64,000 nucleotides of DNA from Neurospora tetrasperma FGSC 2508 (lineage: Eukaryota; Ascomycota; Sordariomycetes; Sordariales; Sordariaceae), in assembly GCF_000213175.1 (NCBI RefSeq), contig NW_009799179.1, forward strand, positions 1,003,713 to 1,067,712, given 5' to 3'. A model generated the notes under the pieces. It did not search any database and was not told the DNA's origin. It saw only the letters and a program-made list of their open reading frames with translations. The position numbers and the translations under genes are program-made. This document shows positions 48,464 to 60,091 of this stretch, piece by piece. Each line of letters starts with the position of its first letter. Within the stretch, counting starts at the first letter, position 1.

Positions 48464-49089
48464 GGTGATGATGGTGTTTAACTTGGACTTACAAACTCGA
48501 CACAGCATACAAGAAGGACGGAAAGGGGGAGGAAAACAACAAAACCAACTGAAGGGGAAAAGACGCCCACGACAACTTCCTTCCAACTCCGCCGCGCCCA
48601 GCCGAAGTCCTCGGTCTAACTTGAGCGGCTACCATCTCAGACCTCGACATTGGCATCCATCACACTGTCTGACGTACCCCTCACGGGCTTGTGAAACTCA
48701 ATGCCCGGCTTCCATGTAGCCAATCACAACATGGATCACTAACAAGATCGCCAAAACCCGAGGCAAGCCGTCGCCAACCGTCCAATTTCAATAGAACACA
48801 AGGGTAACATTTACCATCAAAAACTGCCGCGGCTCTGGCTAGATGCGGGATGTTTGGAACAGAAAGTTAACGCTAGTTGGTGTAATTCGTGGCTGGCCAT
48901 TGTTAGTGGATGGCGAGGGGGGGATCCAGGGGATGCACAAGAGAAAGGATGAACGGAGCTCATCCCGACTTGATTACAACTGTAGCTTTGTTTTTGCTCT
49001 CTTCCCCTTTCTCTCAACTTCATCTATCTACTTCCAGAGTAACCATCACTTTTGGTCTTCACCAAGTAAACAAACCCGACAGAACACAA
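48464..49089. promoter_or_regulatory. Shared divergent promoter region of mccB and ivdA
   Basis: A 626-base region separates the two start codons and must contain both promoters. A CCAAT box (48720-48724, in GTAGCCAATCA) lies near its middle, a plausible HAP-complex site. No other binding site can be named with confidence. Confidence 0.5.
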
Positions 49090-50517
49090 ATGTCCACCCA
49101 AGGCCTCTCCCGCGCCCTTGCGCGCTCCACCACCACCAAATCCATCCCCAGAATCCCCACGGGGATTTCAAGGATTCCCCGTCAATCGCGACTCCACAGC
49201 ACTTACACGGCGACAACAACCACAACCACAACACCACGCCGCCCATCACCAACCACAGTCTCACCACTACTAACCCTCAACCACATCCAAACCCAACGCC
49301 GCAACGCCTCCCACAACAAACACCCCGCCGGCTTCACTCCCCCCTCCCCTACCGACCTCACCGAGCTCCGCGAGCGCGTGCAAGAATTCGTCCGGCGTTC
49401 CCTTCCCGAGACCCTCGCCGCCGAAACCGACAAATCCAATGCCTTCCCGCCTCACATGTGGCAGGCCCTCGGCGACGCCGGTCTCCTCGGCATCACGGCC
49501 GACGAAGCCTACGGCGGTCTGTCGATGGGTTACCAAGCGCACTGCATCGTGATGGAGGAACTCTCGCGCGCTTCGGGCTCGATTGCCTTGTCCTATGCCG
49601 CGCACAGCCAATTGTGCGTGAACCAGTTGAGTCTGAACGGCAACGCCGAGCAAAAGGAGAAATACCTGCCGGGACTGATTTCCGGCGAAAAGGTCGGTGC
49701 GTTGGCCATGAGCGAGAGTGGAAGTGGAAGCGATGTGGTCAGCATGCGGACGACGGCCAAGAAGGTCGAGGGCGGGTATAAGCTCAATGGAAGCAAAATG
49801 TGGATCACCAATGGCCCGGATGCGGACGTGATTGTGGTGTATGCCAAGACGGAGCCAGATGCTGGAAGCAAGGGAATCACGGCTTTCATCGTTGAGACGA
49901 AGAAGGACGGGGTCAAGGCAGAGGGGTTCGAGTGCCTGAGGAAGCTGGACAAGATGGGCATGCGTGGGTCGAACACCGGCGAGCTAGTGTTTGAGAACGT
50001 ATATGTGCCCGAGGAGAATGTGCTGGGCAAGGTCAATGGGGGCGTGAGGGTGTTGATGGAGGGATTGGATCTGGAGAGGCTGGTGCTGAGCGCGGGACCG
50101 CTGGGTTTGATGCAGGCGGCGCTGGATGTTGCCTTGCCGTATGCTCACTCGAGGAAGCAGTTCGGCACCCCGATTGCCCATTTCCAGCTGTTGCAGGGCA
50201 AGTTGGCGGATATGTATACCAAATTGCAGGCATCGAGGGCATACACGTATGCGACGGCCAAGACGGTCGATGAGCAAGGAATTATCAAGACGCAGGATTG
50301 CGCTGGTGCCATTTTGTATGCGGCAGAGAGGGCAACCGAGGTCGCTCTGGATGCTATTCAGATCTTGGGCGGTATGGGCTACATGGAGGAGATGCCGGTG
50401 TCGAGGATCATGAGGGATGCCAAGTTGTATGAGATTGGCGCGGGCACCTCAGAAGTTAGGAGGATGGTCATTGGAAGGGCTTTCAACAAGGAGTATGCCC
50501 ATTTGGCCAACAACTAG
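49090..50517 (+). CDS. ivdA: Isovaleryl-CoA dehydrogenase
   Basis: FAD-dependent mitochondrial acyl-CoA dehydrogenase that converts isovaleryl-CoA to 3-methylcrotonyl-CoA in leucine breakdown. A single exon encodes 475 residues. The frame is open further upstream, but the ATG at 49090 is chosen because it begins a clear presequence ([20 protein letters not shown]) rich in Arg, Ser and Thr. Family signatures are present: [18 protein letters not shown], then [17 protein letters not shown], and the C-terminal [20 protein letters not shown]. The catalytic base is Glu329 in [15 protein letters not shown]; Glu at this position is characteristic of isovaleryl- and long-chain acyl-CoA dehydrogenases, in contrast to the C-terminal Glu of other members. 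Divergent pairing with mccB supports the substrate. Reading frame and length are intact. Confidence 0.95.
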   Translation: MSTQGLSRALARSTTTKSIPRIPTGISRIPRQSRLHSTYTATTTTTTTPRRPSPTTVSPLLTLNHIQTQRRNASHNKHPAGFTPPSPTDLTELRERVQEFVRRSLPETLAAETDKSNAFPPHMWQALGDAGLLGITADEAYGGLSMGYQAHCIVMEELSRASGSIALSYAAHSQLCVNQLSLNGNAEQKEKYLPGLISGEKVGALAMSESGSGSDVVSMRTTAKKVEGGYKLNGSKMWITNGPDADVIVVYAKTEPDAGSKGITAFIVETKKDGVKAEGFECLRKLDKMGMRGSNTGELVFENVYVPEENVLGKVNGGVRVLMEGLDLERLVLSAGPLGLMQAALDVALPYAHSRKQFGTPIAHFQLLQGKLADMYTKLQASRAYTYATAKTVDEQGIIKTQDCAGAILYAAERATEVALDAIQILGGMGYMEEMPVSRIMRDAKLYEIGAGTSEVRRMVIGRAFNKEYAHLANN

Positions 50518-53500
50518 CTTGTCTGTTGAAATTATTATTAGACTGGTAATGACATCGGGTACCTCTATAGACAGAAAGGTGTTCGACATTTTCAGTATCA
50601 GCCTCTCCACTGAGAATAGTGTGGTTTCTTCCACTTTGTTCGTTGTCTTGTTCAGAAAAACTGTACGGAAGAACCTCTCAACATGCCCCTTTACAAGCTG
50701 CATTATGAGGCTAGTGTACACAGCTGCTGCATGAGATGCTGTGACGGGCCCAGACTTTTCGTTCCTTGCTCTCCGTGTACCATTGTAATAATTGACATTC
50801 GACATTGATGATCATGATGACGACGATCTACCTTGTCCAGCCTTCCCGCCCCTTGCCTGTCCTTCGTTGCTTCGCACTAGTCTTTCCACATCCTGGTCTG
50901 TGTGAGTGTCTTGTGCCTTGTGCCTGCGTTTAGACAAGGATGACCCCCACCCTCTATTGACCACTCCTTCATCGTGATGAGAACGGGATGGTGGTCGAGA
51001 ATGTGATATATGAGCCGCACAATTGTGTGGTAGAACCCGGTTGGTCCGCTCTATTCTATATGTAAACGCATGTCACTAAACCGCCGAAGGAGAGCGAGCT
51101 TTGTCAGCGAGTGTTCCTTACTCGGGAACCTTTCCCCCACGAAAACTTGTGGGGAGCAACCACATGGGGAAGAGCTTCGTTTATACACGTGTACGATCAT
51201 GGCGGCCCTGGCATATGCACGTAACCTTTGTTGGTGAAGCAGCCCAGCCCCCTCCCCTTCAACCGCGAGTAAGAACTAACACCGTCGAACAGTCACAGTA
51301 TCAGCTATACGTCCCGGTTATGTTTCCATATTCGATCAGTTTCTTTCTGACCTCCACAATGATCCGCAGAACCGAGCGACTGAATCTTCAGTACCAACGT
51401 AGCCTCGAAGGTATTATGCAACATCGGCCTGGGTAGATGGGTGCTTGCACTGAGCTCGATTTCGGATCGTCGACACTTGGTTGCACATCGAGGCTGACCT
51501 GATATTGCCAAGCTCCTTCATCGCGCTTCTTCCTTAGCTCTCCTAATGATAGAGATATCGTTCGTGAGTCTCTCTTTGTGTCCTCCCCAGCTTGCGGTTA
51601 TGTGGGATGAGCCGCGTTTGTCAACTTGACGGGCGGCTGAGGCCGTTCTTCGCTCGTTTTCCCCATGTTCACTCAAGGCTTAGCATCCCTGTCGTCGTAT
51701 TGCTAAACCAGCAATGTCTCTTTGCCACTACATTTTCCCTGAAAGATGCTTACGCGGACTAGGGATTTCGTAATGTAAGCATACAAATACCCGTTGGTTT
51801 TCCTTGCCGGGACTGAAGTCTGTCCGAAACCAAAATCAGCCCCCTTCTTGAACCTTTTCCGGTTGACGTGATACGGGATCTCGACAAATATATGAGACAG
51901 ACGTTTCTGGGCACGCAAAATTTGCGATGACTTCCAAAGTCCGGACCTCCTTTTTCCGAGAGGAGACAGGAGAATGATTTCGATTGTGCTCAATATCTTA
52001 CCCCCTTGTGATGATCAATGATACCTCGCATTGAACAGCGGGCTATCACTTTGAATGTACTCTCGAGGTTCCTGTTCGGTCGTCTTCATGTAGACTAACT
52101 TCCCAATGCCTTTTGTAATAGTTGGGTAGCGTAGCATCTAAGGACACGGCATGTTTAAGCGTCATCCCACATAGCAGGTGAGTGTGTATGCGCTTCGAGT
52201 TTCTACTCTGCCTGAAACTTAAAGACCGCCAAAGGATTTGTCAGGGTATACTCATGCCCGATTTGTTGTGGTAACATGGGCCCATTCCCTTTGTAAGCAT
52301 TGGCAAACGAACAGCTTGTAAGACCTCCGCAGGGGGCAATCTGCGAATGATAGTTAAAAGTTGGTAGTACAAGGCCGGAGCGGTAGGATCGCAGAGCGTA
52401 GCAACTTTCAACCGGTCAAAAGGAGAGGTCGAGGAGATTTAGTGAATATAATATGCGAGGACTACTCGAATAGGACAGCGTGGAAGGATGGGAGCGAATG
52501 TATGTTGGCGGCTCATTGGATACGAACCAGCCGTTGGACCCCGGTTTCTGAGGAGTACGTAGGAGGACCGTTTCCGTTGATCGGGTGAGCTACCCTGACA
52601 AGACGGATATGATTGAACCTTCCCCTACGAGAAAATGTTTGCATGGCGGGCAATCGCAGAGAACCCCGGTGAAAATCAGCTTGTCGACGCAGGAACAGGA
52701 ACGGGAGCGCCGGTGTAGGCAGGGGAAGGCATCAGGTAAAATGTCGGTGACCGAGTGCTTTACGGGGCAAAATGAAGAGTAAGATGGCACAGAACTGCTT
52801 GCTTGCCCCAAAAGTATCCAATGTGAAAAAAAAAGTTTCTCCCTCTACAGGGTTGAATTCCATCATAGAAACTCCAGGAAGGAAACGGAATCCGGAACGA
52901 ACAGCTGAAAGCTACAAAGAAACAGAAACCATAGAACAGCGGTGAAGATCTTTAACAACACAAATGGAGTAGGGCTCTGGGTTTATACCAAGAAGCCGAC
53001 TTGTACCGGCACTCATGAAAAGATGATGGCTTTGGGGCAATGTACAGCATCGGGCATCTGATGGTGCTACGGTGGTATGATCAGCCACCATCGTCACCAG
53101 AATGCAGTGAATTCAGTCGACGTTGTGATTACTCAAACGAGACATCATGAACTTTTGCTCCCAGGTATCACATAACGCCGCTTTGATTTGGGGCCAACTT
53201 TGGTGTTGATTCGACGACAGCTGTGGTAAGACTGACGACTTAGAAGGAGGACAACACGTGGAGCTGTATCGGACCGTCGAACTCGCAGCACGACAGGGCG
53301 ATACGGTACGTAGGTTTGTGAACCATGGTCGTGACACAAGGCTCGGGGTTCGCGTTCATGGATAATATATTGCATAGGGAACTGGGGGGCAGGCGTTAAC
53401 TGGCCGCTTCCATGGGACCCATCACGATGGTGTGTCGGTAGACGCTTGTTTCTTTTTCAGTCCGTGAACCCATGCTTTGGACCAGTCCTGCAGATTGACC

Positions 53501-53915
53501 GGTTGCTACTGTCGCTCACCGGCGTTTGAATATCAGGATGAAATGGTCCGGAGTACTGGGTACTAACCATGGCGTGTTTCTGAGCCGCTCGGTCTGCAGG
53601 CGAAAGAGATGAATGGTACTGTTAATATAACTTGAGTGTGGTATTGGGAGAGAGCGAAAGAGTTGCTTTTCAGAACAGAGAGTTTGCTTTGTGGCGTGGC
53701 CCATATACCAGACTTGTCGAAGCTGTGGCGAGACTGGAACGCATCATCCTCGGCTTGTTCATTCCTTGCACTGGCAACCATATATATGGGGGCATCCTTG
53801 AGCAGCTCCTCGGTGCTCCCACAACACACACAAGGAGAACTTCTCCCGCAGCAGTGAACCTCGCCGGCCTCCAAAAACTTTTAAACCAAGAACCGACAAC
53901 AGAACTGACAACATA
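50518..53915. other. 3.4 kb intergenic region without recognised genes
   Basis: No gene can be supported. Open frames are below about 115 codons and lack domains. The left end is the 3' untranslated region of isovaleryl-CoA dehydrogenase; the right end leads into the Nudix promoter. Confidence 0.5.
53781..53787 (+). promoter_or_regulatory. TATA-like element upstream of the Nudix gene
   Basis: TATATAT lies 129 bases upstream of the ATG at 53916 in the right orientation. Its use is inferred. Confidence 0.3.
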
Positions 53916-54524
53916 ATGGCGATCGATCTTCAGCCATGGCTGGATGGCATTGATGCCAGCATGGTATTCCACCCAGCTAACGCCTTTGTGATCTCGTGCG
54001 GCACCGTGACGCTTGACCTCGGCCGTGGAAAGGTGCTGTTGATTTGGAACCGGAACCTTTCGATCTTTCAGCTGCCCAAGGGTCGAAGGAACATTGACGA
54101 GCCCATGCTCAACGCGGCTCTGCGCGAGACATACGAAGAGACCGGAGTGCGGGCGGCGCCTCTGGAGCTCAACATTGCTACGAGAGCAACACCGCCTACC
54201 GTCGACGAAGGGGCTGATGGGCCACCACAAAAGAGCCCACAGATCACCGAAGGACACCTGAGCACCGAGTTTGTCGGTACCTGCCTCTATCCAGACCCGC
54301 AGTCGGACACCAAAGCGCTCAAGGCCGTCTTCTTCTTCGTGGCAACGGCTGACTCGACGGCCACACGAGACCATGGGACGCAGGAGACATATGAAAAGCT
54401 CGAGGCTTCATGGGTTCTTATCTCGGAGGTGGACCAGAAACTCCGATTTGCGAGCGAAGTTGCTGTTGTGAAGAAGGCGATAGCCGATGTTAGGAAATCG
54501 GGATATACCATCAACAATGCCTAG
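53916..54524 (+). CDS. Nudix hydrolase
   Basis: Predicted hydrolase of a nucleoside diphosphate linked to another moiety. A single exon encodes 202 residues from the ATG at 53916. The Nudix box is complete at residues 56-78: Gly56, Glu62, Arg70-Glu71, Glu74-Glu75 and Gly77 fit G-x5-E-x7-REx-xEE-xG (LPKGRRN, then RETYEETGV). The metal-binding glutamates are therefore present. No signal peptide or membrane segment is seen, so a cytosolic location is likely. The N-terminal FVISCGTVTLD strand matches the start of the fold. The insert between strands (residues about 90-120) is Pro/Gly-rich. The substrate cannot be read from the sequence; diadenosine polyphosphate or diphosphoinositol phosphate hydrolases are possible relatives. 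Confidence 0.88.
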   Translation: MAIDLQPWLDGIDASMVFHPANAFVISCGTVTLDLGRGKVLLIWNRNLSIFQLPKGRRNIDEPMLNAALRETYEETGVRAAPLELNIATRATPPTVDEGADGPPQKSPQITEGHLSTEFVGTCLYPDPQSDTKALKAVFFFVATADSTATRDHGTQETYEKLEASWVLISEVDQKLRFASEVAVVKKAIADVRKSGYTINNA

Positions 54525-55494
54525 TTGAGGTCTGTTGACGTGGTGGATGTTGGAAAGAGATTGCACGAGACTGAGAGAAATGTCGAAGGAAGGCCATCCT
54601 CCCTTGGTGAGTGAAGGGCCTTCCAGACATTTGGGTGATGGAATATATGCGGGGGGAAAACTGCGTGATCTCCCAGAAAGGCGCATGGAAATTGTGACGG
54701 TGATGTTTTAGGGTGTGAAGGCAAAAGAGACTGTCAAAAGAACGGGAAAAGGCCGGTGGGATTCGAGTATGTGTTAATTTAGAACGCGCTGTCTTTAGCA
54801 ATAAAGAATGTAATTTGACATTGCAGACATGGAGATCTTCATCGCAAGGTACTGGATTTCCACTCGCAGTCGATCTTGTCTGGTCAGATCGAGACGCAGA
54901 TGAAGCCTGTCATGTGTCACGGATGTTCAATCTCTTCGCGGGAAAACACGAGACCGTAGATAATTCCAGATTCGGAAAAGCGACCGGTCTGCATGAAGAC
55001 GGAGCGAGTGGTGAGGCGGCCGTCTGGTTGATTGAGGGTGAGACGGACTGGTGTTCAATCATGTGGTGTTGAAGTTGGTCGAAACTAAAGAAATGGAGAA
55101 TGAAAGAAGAGAAATGATGGCGTCCATGCGATGTAAACTTTTGGCCCCGAGACGCCAGTCGATCGCGGCACATGATTGGTCAGGTACATGGTCGGCAATT
55201 GAAGTCCCGATCATTGAAGCCATCTGGGCTCCTTCCTCTCGAGAACAAGGATGGGCGGGAAGGTGGGGTTTCGGGAAGCAGTTTGGACGTGGTGGTGACA
55301 TCATAGGAACCTGAACTGGGAGGAGGAAGCTACCCCGCCCACCGATGCTCCTGCGTGTTGCGCGGCGGTTGCGCGATGGTGATGGTTACTTGTCGAGCAT
55401 TGAACATAAACACTTAAAAAAAAACCCAGTTGAATTTCAGGACGTGTATGCTATAAACTCACAGTCCCTCATACCTCATCAAGGTACAACAGGT
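54525..55494. other. Intergenic region, Nudix 3' end and DLH promoter
   Basis: No supported gene. A TATAAA (55452-55457) lies near its right end. The DLH reading frame is open upstream to an earlier ATG at 55345, so the 5' limit of that gene is not certain. Confidence 0.5.
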
Positions 55495-56615
55495 ATGCCT
55501 GGTCCCAATCAGTTCCGTCTCACGGCTTCAGTGCCATCTGCTTCCTCTGCGAGTCTCTCTTCTGTTTCGCGAACCAGCGCCTATTCCCGTCTTCTACATA
55601 GCACATCCCAATCTTCTTCAGCCAGTGCTGCTCTACAGACTATTGCATATTCACGACCCATCATCTCTGCTCAACTCATTGCGAGTACCCTTGTTAACAG
55701 TCCGGCCCCCCTGCAAACAGCCAAAATGTCCACCATGCAAGCCTGCCACGGCCACAACGAGGCCTGGTAAGTGATGCGTCTCTTCTCACCCCATCCTGAC
55801 GGGCAGTCACCATTGACACAAGACCGCCAGCTGTAACATCCCTCCCGTCGTCACCTCCGGCTACAGCCCCAAGGGTTCCTTCACCGAGTACGATGGCCTA
55901 AAGACCTATGTCACCGGCCCCGACGATGCCACTAAGGGCATCGTTGTCATTTACGACATCTTCGGCTACTTCGACCAGACCATCCAAGGCGCCGACATCC
56001 TGGCCACGAGCGACGACACCAAGTACAAGGTGTTCATGCCCGACTGGTTCAAGGGCGAGCCGTGCCCCATTGAGTGGTACCCTCCCGACACGGACGAGAA
56101 GAAGAAGAACCTGGGCGCTTTCTTCAGCAAGAACCCTCCCCACGGCGTCGCCGAGAAGCTCCCTGCCTTTGTCAAGACCCTGAGCGCCAAGCATCCCAAC
56201 ATTAAGTCCTGGGGTATCATTGGTGTAAGTGTGGTTGTCCCTAGGTATACAAGGGAACCTGTCTGACTAAAGTTTACAACAGTACTGCTGGGGCGGCAAG
56301 GTCGTCTCCCTAATCACCAAGTCCGAGAATAACCCCTTCTCCATTGGCGCCGAGTGCCACCCGGCCATGGTTGACCCCGAGGAGGCCAAGGGCATCAAGG
56401 TGCCCCTTATCCTGCTCGCCTCTAAGGAGGAGCCCGAGGACAAGGTCAAGGAGTTTGAGCAGAACCTTAGCGTGCCCAAGCACGTCGAGACCTTCAAGGA
56501 CCAGGTCCACGGCTGGATGGCGGCGCGCGGCGACTTGAAGGACGAGCGCGTCAAGAGCGAGTATGTCAGGGGGTACAAGACTGTTTTGGAGTTCTTTGGC
56601 AAGAACTGGAAGTAA
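55495..56615 (+). CDS. Dienelactone-hydrolase-family protein with optional N-terminal extension
   Basis: Alpha/beta hydrolase of the dienelactone hydrolase family, related to yeast AIM2. Three exons: 55495-55766, 55831-56224 and 56283-56615, with GTAAGT donors and CAG acceptors; frame is kept. From the ATG at 55495 the protein has 332 residues. From the in-frame ATG at 55726 (MSTMQACHGHNEA) it has 255, the family's usual size. The extension is Ser-rich with basic residues (SAYSRLLHSTSQ) and resembles a mitochondrial presequence. An earlier in-frame ATG (55345) also exists. The nucleophile Cys lies in IIGYCWGGK, formed across the second intron. The likely catalytic His is in DQVHGWMAARGD, and VVIYDIFGY is also typical. 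Several fungal members are of unknown substrate, so I give no reaction. Confidence 0.85.
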
Positions 56616-56762
56616 ATGGGGATGGAAATGGTGGCGTGGATGATTTGATGACCTAATGAAGAACACCAAACTAATGATTCATTGACTGCATGGTTCTGAC
56701 GATGAGTGTTGTCAAAGGGTTGCATTGATATATTCGGCGGATGAGCCCATTTTACAACAATT

Positions 56763-56844
56763 GGCGTGGTGGCAGAGTGGTCTAATGCGCAAGACTAGAA
56801 ATCTTGTTCCTTCGGGAGCGTCTGTTCGAATCAGGCCCACGTCG
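56763..56844 (+). tRNA. tRNA-Ser (anticodon AGA)
   Basis: Folds as a type II tRNA. Acceptor arms GGCGTGG and CCACGTC pair with one G-U; the anticodon stem CAAGA/TCTTG closes the loop CTAGAAA with anticodon AGA. There is an extra arm around TTCCTTCGGGAGC, and a T arm GTCTG/CAGGC with the TTCGAAT loop. The long variable arm is typical for serine. No intron is present. It lies between two convergent genes. Confidence 0.93.
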
Positions 56845-57331
56845 CACGATGATCATCAAAAACTATTTTTCCCCCCCCTTTTTGATGCTGTTTTGAATTC
56901 ATATCTCTTTTTCGCCATTTTAACCGATTTTCTTTTCTTTTTCAAATTTCGGCGAGGAAGAAATAACAAGATGACATGATTCTCTCGCTTTCGTGTTGAT
57001 GTAAAGGGTACGCGACAACATGAAATAGCGTCATGTTGCCCCTCGAAGCCTTTTATCTTCTCGCAGGCATGCTGTATTTTACTCAAGACTGATGGGGGTC
57101 CACAGCATCAGGAAAAAATGTTGGCGATGGAGTTATTAGCTAAGATTGGTGTATTGTCTAAGCCCTCGTAATTCTGACGAGCGCGGGTATCAAATGCTTT
57201 TGTCTTCTTCCTTTTCCTTTTATGGTCCAGAGCGAAATCTAATTTTCCTTGAACTTCCATCATTTCCTCGCTGAGGCATACTTTCCACTGCAACCGAGAT
57301 CCACATCATATCATGCTAAATCGGTGAGTGC
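56845..57331. other. Intergenic region right of the tRNA
   Basis: A T-rich stretch follows the tRNA at about 56870-56940 and may include the RNA polymerase III terminator. The rest should be the 3' untranslated region of the MTG1-type gene. No gene is seen. Confidence 0.6.
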
Positions 57332-58615
57332 CTACGCAACACTTCCACCCGGCGGCGCCGTTATGCCTGCCCACTTCAGCTGCTGCGCGACCTTTCTCTG
57401 CTCCTTCTCCCTCTTCCTCGCCTGGCTGATACTCACTGTCGGCTCCCTCGCCTTCTCGACCGCCTGCGCGAGCGTCTCCTCTGTGACCCTCTCCAGCGCG
57501 AACCGGCCCAGGTCTCCTCGCCGCCACGCCTGCACCACCCAGTCGGCTGCGTTTTCCAGGTTCAGCTCCGACCCCTTTCTCAGTTTACCCGTGCGTGTCG
57601 CCACCGCCCGCAGGAACTCGTGCACGTCGTTGGTCGGCTTGCCCAAGTCGAACTTGCGCGTATACAGCTTCGGGTCGACAAGATTCAAATGGTAAAGCAG
57701 GTAATCGGCCACCGTGACGGACGGAATCACGCCGTCTTTCACGCACCCTACCAGCGCCAGACGGAGCATGTCCTCCGGGTCCGAGACGTACGGGATGAAC
57801 ACGCCCGGCGTGTCCATGATGAAGACTCCCTCGCCTAAGCCGGCGCTGCTCGGGTCGTCGGCGGACTCGCCAGCTATGATGCGCACGGGGGTGCCGATCT
57901 TGCGGGTAACGCCCGGTGTGGCGCCAGTTTGCGCGGCTTTGGGCAGACCCATGCCCTTGGCGCGCAGCCGGTTGAGCAGGGTGGATTTGCCGCTGTTGGG
58001 CATGCCGACCACCATGGCGCGCATACCCGTCAGAGAGTCGGCTTCGCGAGCGATGCGCTTGATGGACTCGAGCAAGTGTTTGTCGTTGTTGGGTGCGTCG
58101 TTGCGACTGCGGGCGCCGGCGGAGGTGCCGAGGAACATGACGTCTTTGGTGGTGTAGGAGTTCTTGTGGTACTTTTTGAGGGTCTTGACCATGTCCTTGC
58201 CGCTTTGGTAGCGGCCGTTGGTGTAGCCCTCGATGGAGGTCTCTTTGGAGAAGTTGCCCGAGGGTGGGCCGAGGTCGTGCTTCGTATAGACGATGATGCG
58301 GGAGCGCTCGCCGGCAGCGGAGGCGGCGAGACTGCGCTCGAGGAGCGGGTTCCACGAGCAGATGGGTACGCGGAAGTCGCGGCATTCGATGATCAAGCCG
58401 ACGTTCGAGATGGTCTGGCGCATTTTGTTGAGGGCGGAGGCGTGGTGGCCGAGGTAGTAGGAGCGGGTGATTTGGGTCGAGGATTCGTAAACTTCGCGCG
58501 GTACGAAGCCGCCGCCGGCTGTGAGGGAGGTTGCGGTCCTTGCGACATTCTCGACTGCCGAGGTGACGGCGGCCGTGGCGCCGGCTGCTACTTTGCCAGT
58601 TATTATGCCCGACAT
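57332..58615 (-). CDS. MTG1: MTG1-type mitochondrial circularly permuted GTPase
   Basis: GTPase involved in assembly of the mitochondrial large ribosomal subunit at the inner membrane. A single exon encodes 427 residues from the ATG at 58615 (MSGIITGKVAAG). The GTPase motifs are permuted as in the YlqF/MTG1 family: the base-specificity motif TKHD (111-114) comes first, then the P-loop GMPNSGKS (204-211), then DTPG (268-271). The N-terminal block (FVPREVYE, YYLGHHASALNKMRQ) is conserved in fungal MTG1 proteins. The same frame is open to an upstream ATG at 58702, which would add 29 residues rich in Arg and Lys; that form could carry the mitochondrial signal, so the start is uncertain. The C-terminal tail is helical and basic (ISQARKREKEQRKVAQQLKW). 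Confidence 0.92.
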   Translation of the reverse strand: MSGIITGKVAAGATAAVTSAVENVARTATSLTAGGGFVPREVYESSTQITRSYYLGHHASALNKMRQTISNVGLIIECRDFRVPICSWNPLLERSLAASAAGERSRIIVYTKHDLGPPSGNFSKETSIEGYTNGRYQSGKDMVKTLKKYHKNSYTTKDVMFLGTSAGARSRNDAPNNDKHLLESIKRIAREADSLTGMRAMVVGMPNSGKSTLLNRLRAKGMGLPKAAQTGATPGVTRKIGTPVRIIAGESADDPSSAGLGEGVFIMDTPGVFIPYVSDPEDMLRLALVGCVKDGVIPSVTVADYLLYHLNLVDPKLYTRKFDLGKPTNDVHEFLRAVATRTGKLRKGSELNLENAADWVVQAWRRGDLGRFALERVTEETLAQAVEKAREPTVSISQARKREKEQRKVAQQLKWAGITAPPGGSVA

Positions 58616-60091
58616 TGAGTATTTTTCGAGTGTTTTGGTGTTGCGAAGAGTTCGGTTCTCGCCTCGGCTATGCCGGACCGGATCGAATGCGCCTGGGGGC
58701 AAGTCTCGCTCGGATTACCGTCGTCGTTGTCGTTGCTCTCGTTTCAGGGAATGCGTTTATGGTGGAAGAAATATCTTTGTGGTTGGCGATAGCATACTTC
58801 GCAATGTGCCAAGGCTGTGTTCTGGTGGTAAAGACTCCACGGGTCTCATTGTTGATTGTGGATGGCTCGAACTTAGGTTCACGATCCTGGACTAGGTAAG
58901 TCTGGAATTTGAGTTCTGATAACGGATAAATGCTTATCGGTAGAATGTCCTCTGATAAGTGCATAAGAGCCAAAAGGTACCTCCCACTTGGGACATTTCG
59001 ACTGTGATTGTTGACCTTTTGCCCAACACTATTACTGTACAAAGCAACCTTTAGGATCAGCTGTCCTTGATCTCGTGAATCAAAGCATTCAACATCAATG
59101 CTATGTTTGCAGATATGGACTGGCGCTGGACTACTGGTAAGAGAGTTGTGACCGCCCTCGCCGCCTTCCTCATCCGAACACATGTGATGGTGGGTTGACC
59201 AGTGACGTAATTGCTTCTGCGGCGTAAGAAACGAGAAGCGGGCAATGGTCCGGATCTGCGATTTAGTGGGGCATCTTGGATCTTGAGGTTTCTTTTGTGG
59301 ATTTTTGGAACAAATCAAGGTTGGGCATCAAAGACAGTGGTGGCACGTGCGCTGTGACGAAGACGGGAGTCGACTTGTCCGCGCTCTGCTCGCTTACGTT
59401 GTTGCCCCGATTCTCTCGCCAAGAACAACATCAAAGAAACTTCCTTGGAAGAAAGGCGCGATTGGGGCATGCCCTGTAAAAGACTGGAATACGGGAAAAA
59501 GGAAGGTTTTCAATTCTCAACACTGCCCGTACCCACCATGATACTACCCGCCTCGAAGTGGCTATGGATAGGGGTTCTTTTCGGCCCTTCTGGCCCAATC
59601 TCCTCGTAACCTTCAAGGGATCGGCGTAGTCTGTAGAGATCTAGGCCGGAGTGTTCCCCCCATGCTAATCTTGAACCATACCCTTCTTTCCCATAAGACA
59701 TTTTCACTATACTCAGAATTTTCTTTCTCACCGCTCTGTTAGGTCGAGATCTCTTTTTGTCTGCATTCATTATCTCACAGGGAGTTCGAGCCTGAAGACG
59801 CGGTGAGGTCTCTCATAGCTCCTACCTATACTCAGCCAACGACCGAAAGATGAGATAAAAGATCGAAGCTTCCACGACCGTGTTTGGGAAACAAACAATC
59901 TCTCGTCCGGCGTCGCTTCTTCTCCAGTGTCAATATCCAATAACCTCCCTTCGCCGACCTTAGCCCCGCTTATATACATAGCTATATAAGTTGAACTCCA
60001 CAGCCAATCACTCTGCCGTCAACCAACTTGATTTTCCCGAGATCGACGTCAACTGCCTTATTGCTGTTTGGACCAGGAACAGGAACACGAT
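58616..60091. other. Divergent intergenic region: MTG1 and BOR1 promoters
   Basis: The flanking genes point away from each other, so both promoters lie here. No supported gene; the open frames are short. A TATA-like element near 59983 is listed separately. Confidence 0.5.
59983..59989 (+). promoter_or_regulatory. TATA-like element upstream of the BOR1-type gene
   Basis: TATATAA, 103 bases upstream of the ATG at 60092 in the right orientation. A second similar word (TATATA) sits about 12 bases to the left. Confidence 0.35.

Noticed and set aside
48910-49089. 60-codon N-terminal extension of isovaleryl-CoA dehydrogenase
   Set aside because: The ATG at 49090 begins a clear mitochondrial presequence; the upstream stretch is more likely untranslated leader.
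51703-51993. 96-codon minus-strand open frame
   Set aside because: It has no ATG at its start, no family match, and no splice partner that I could find.
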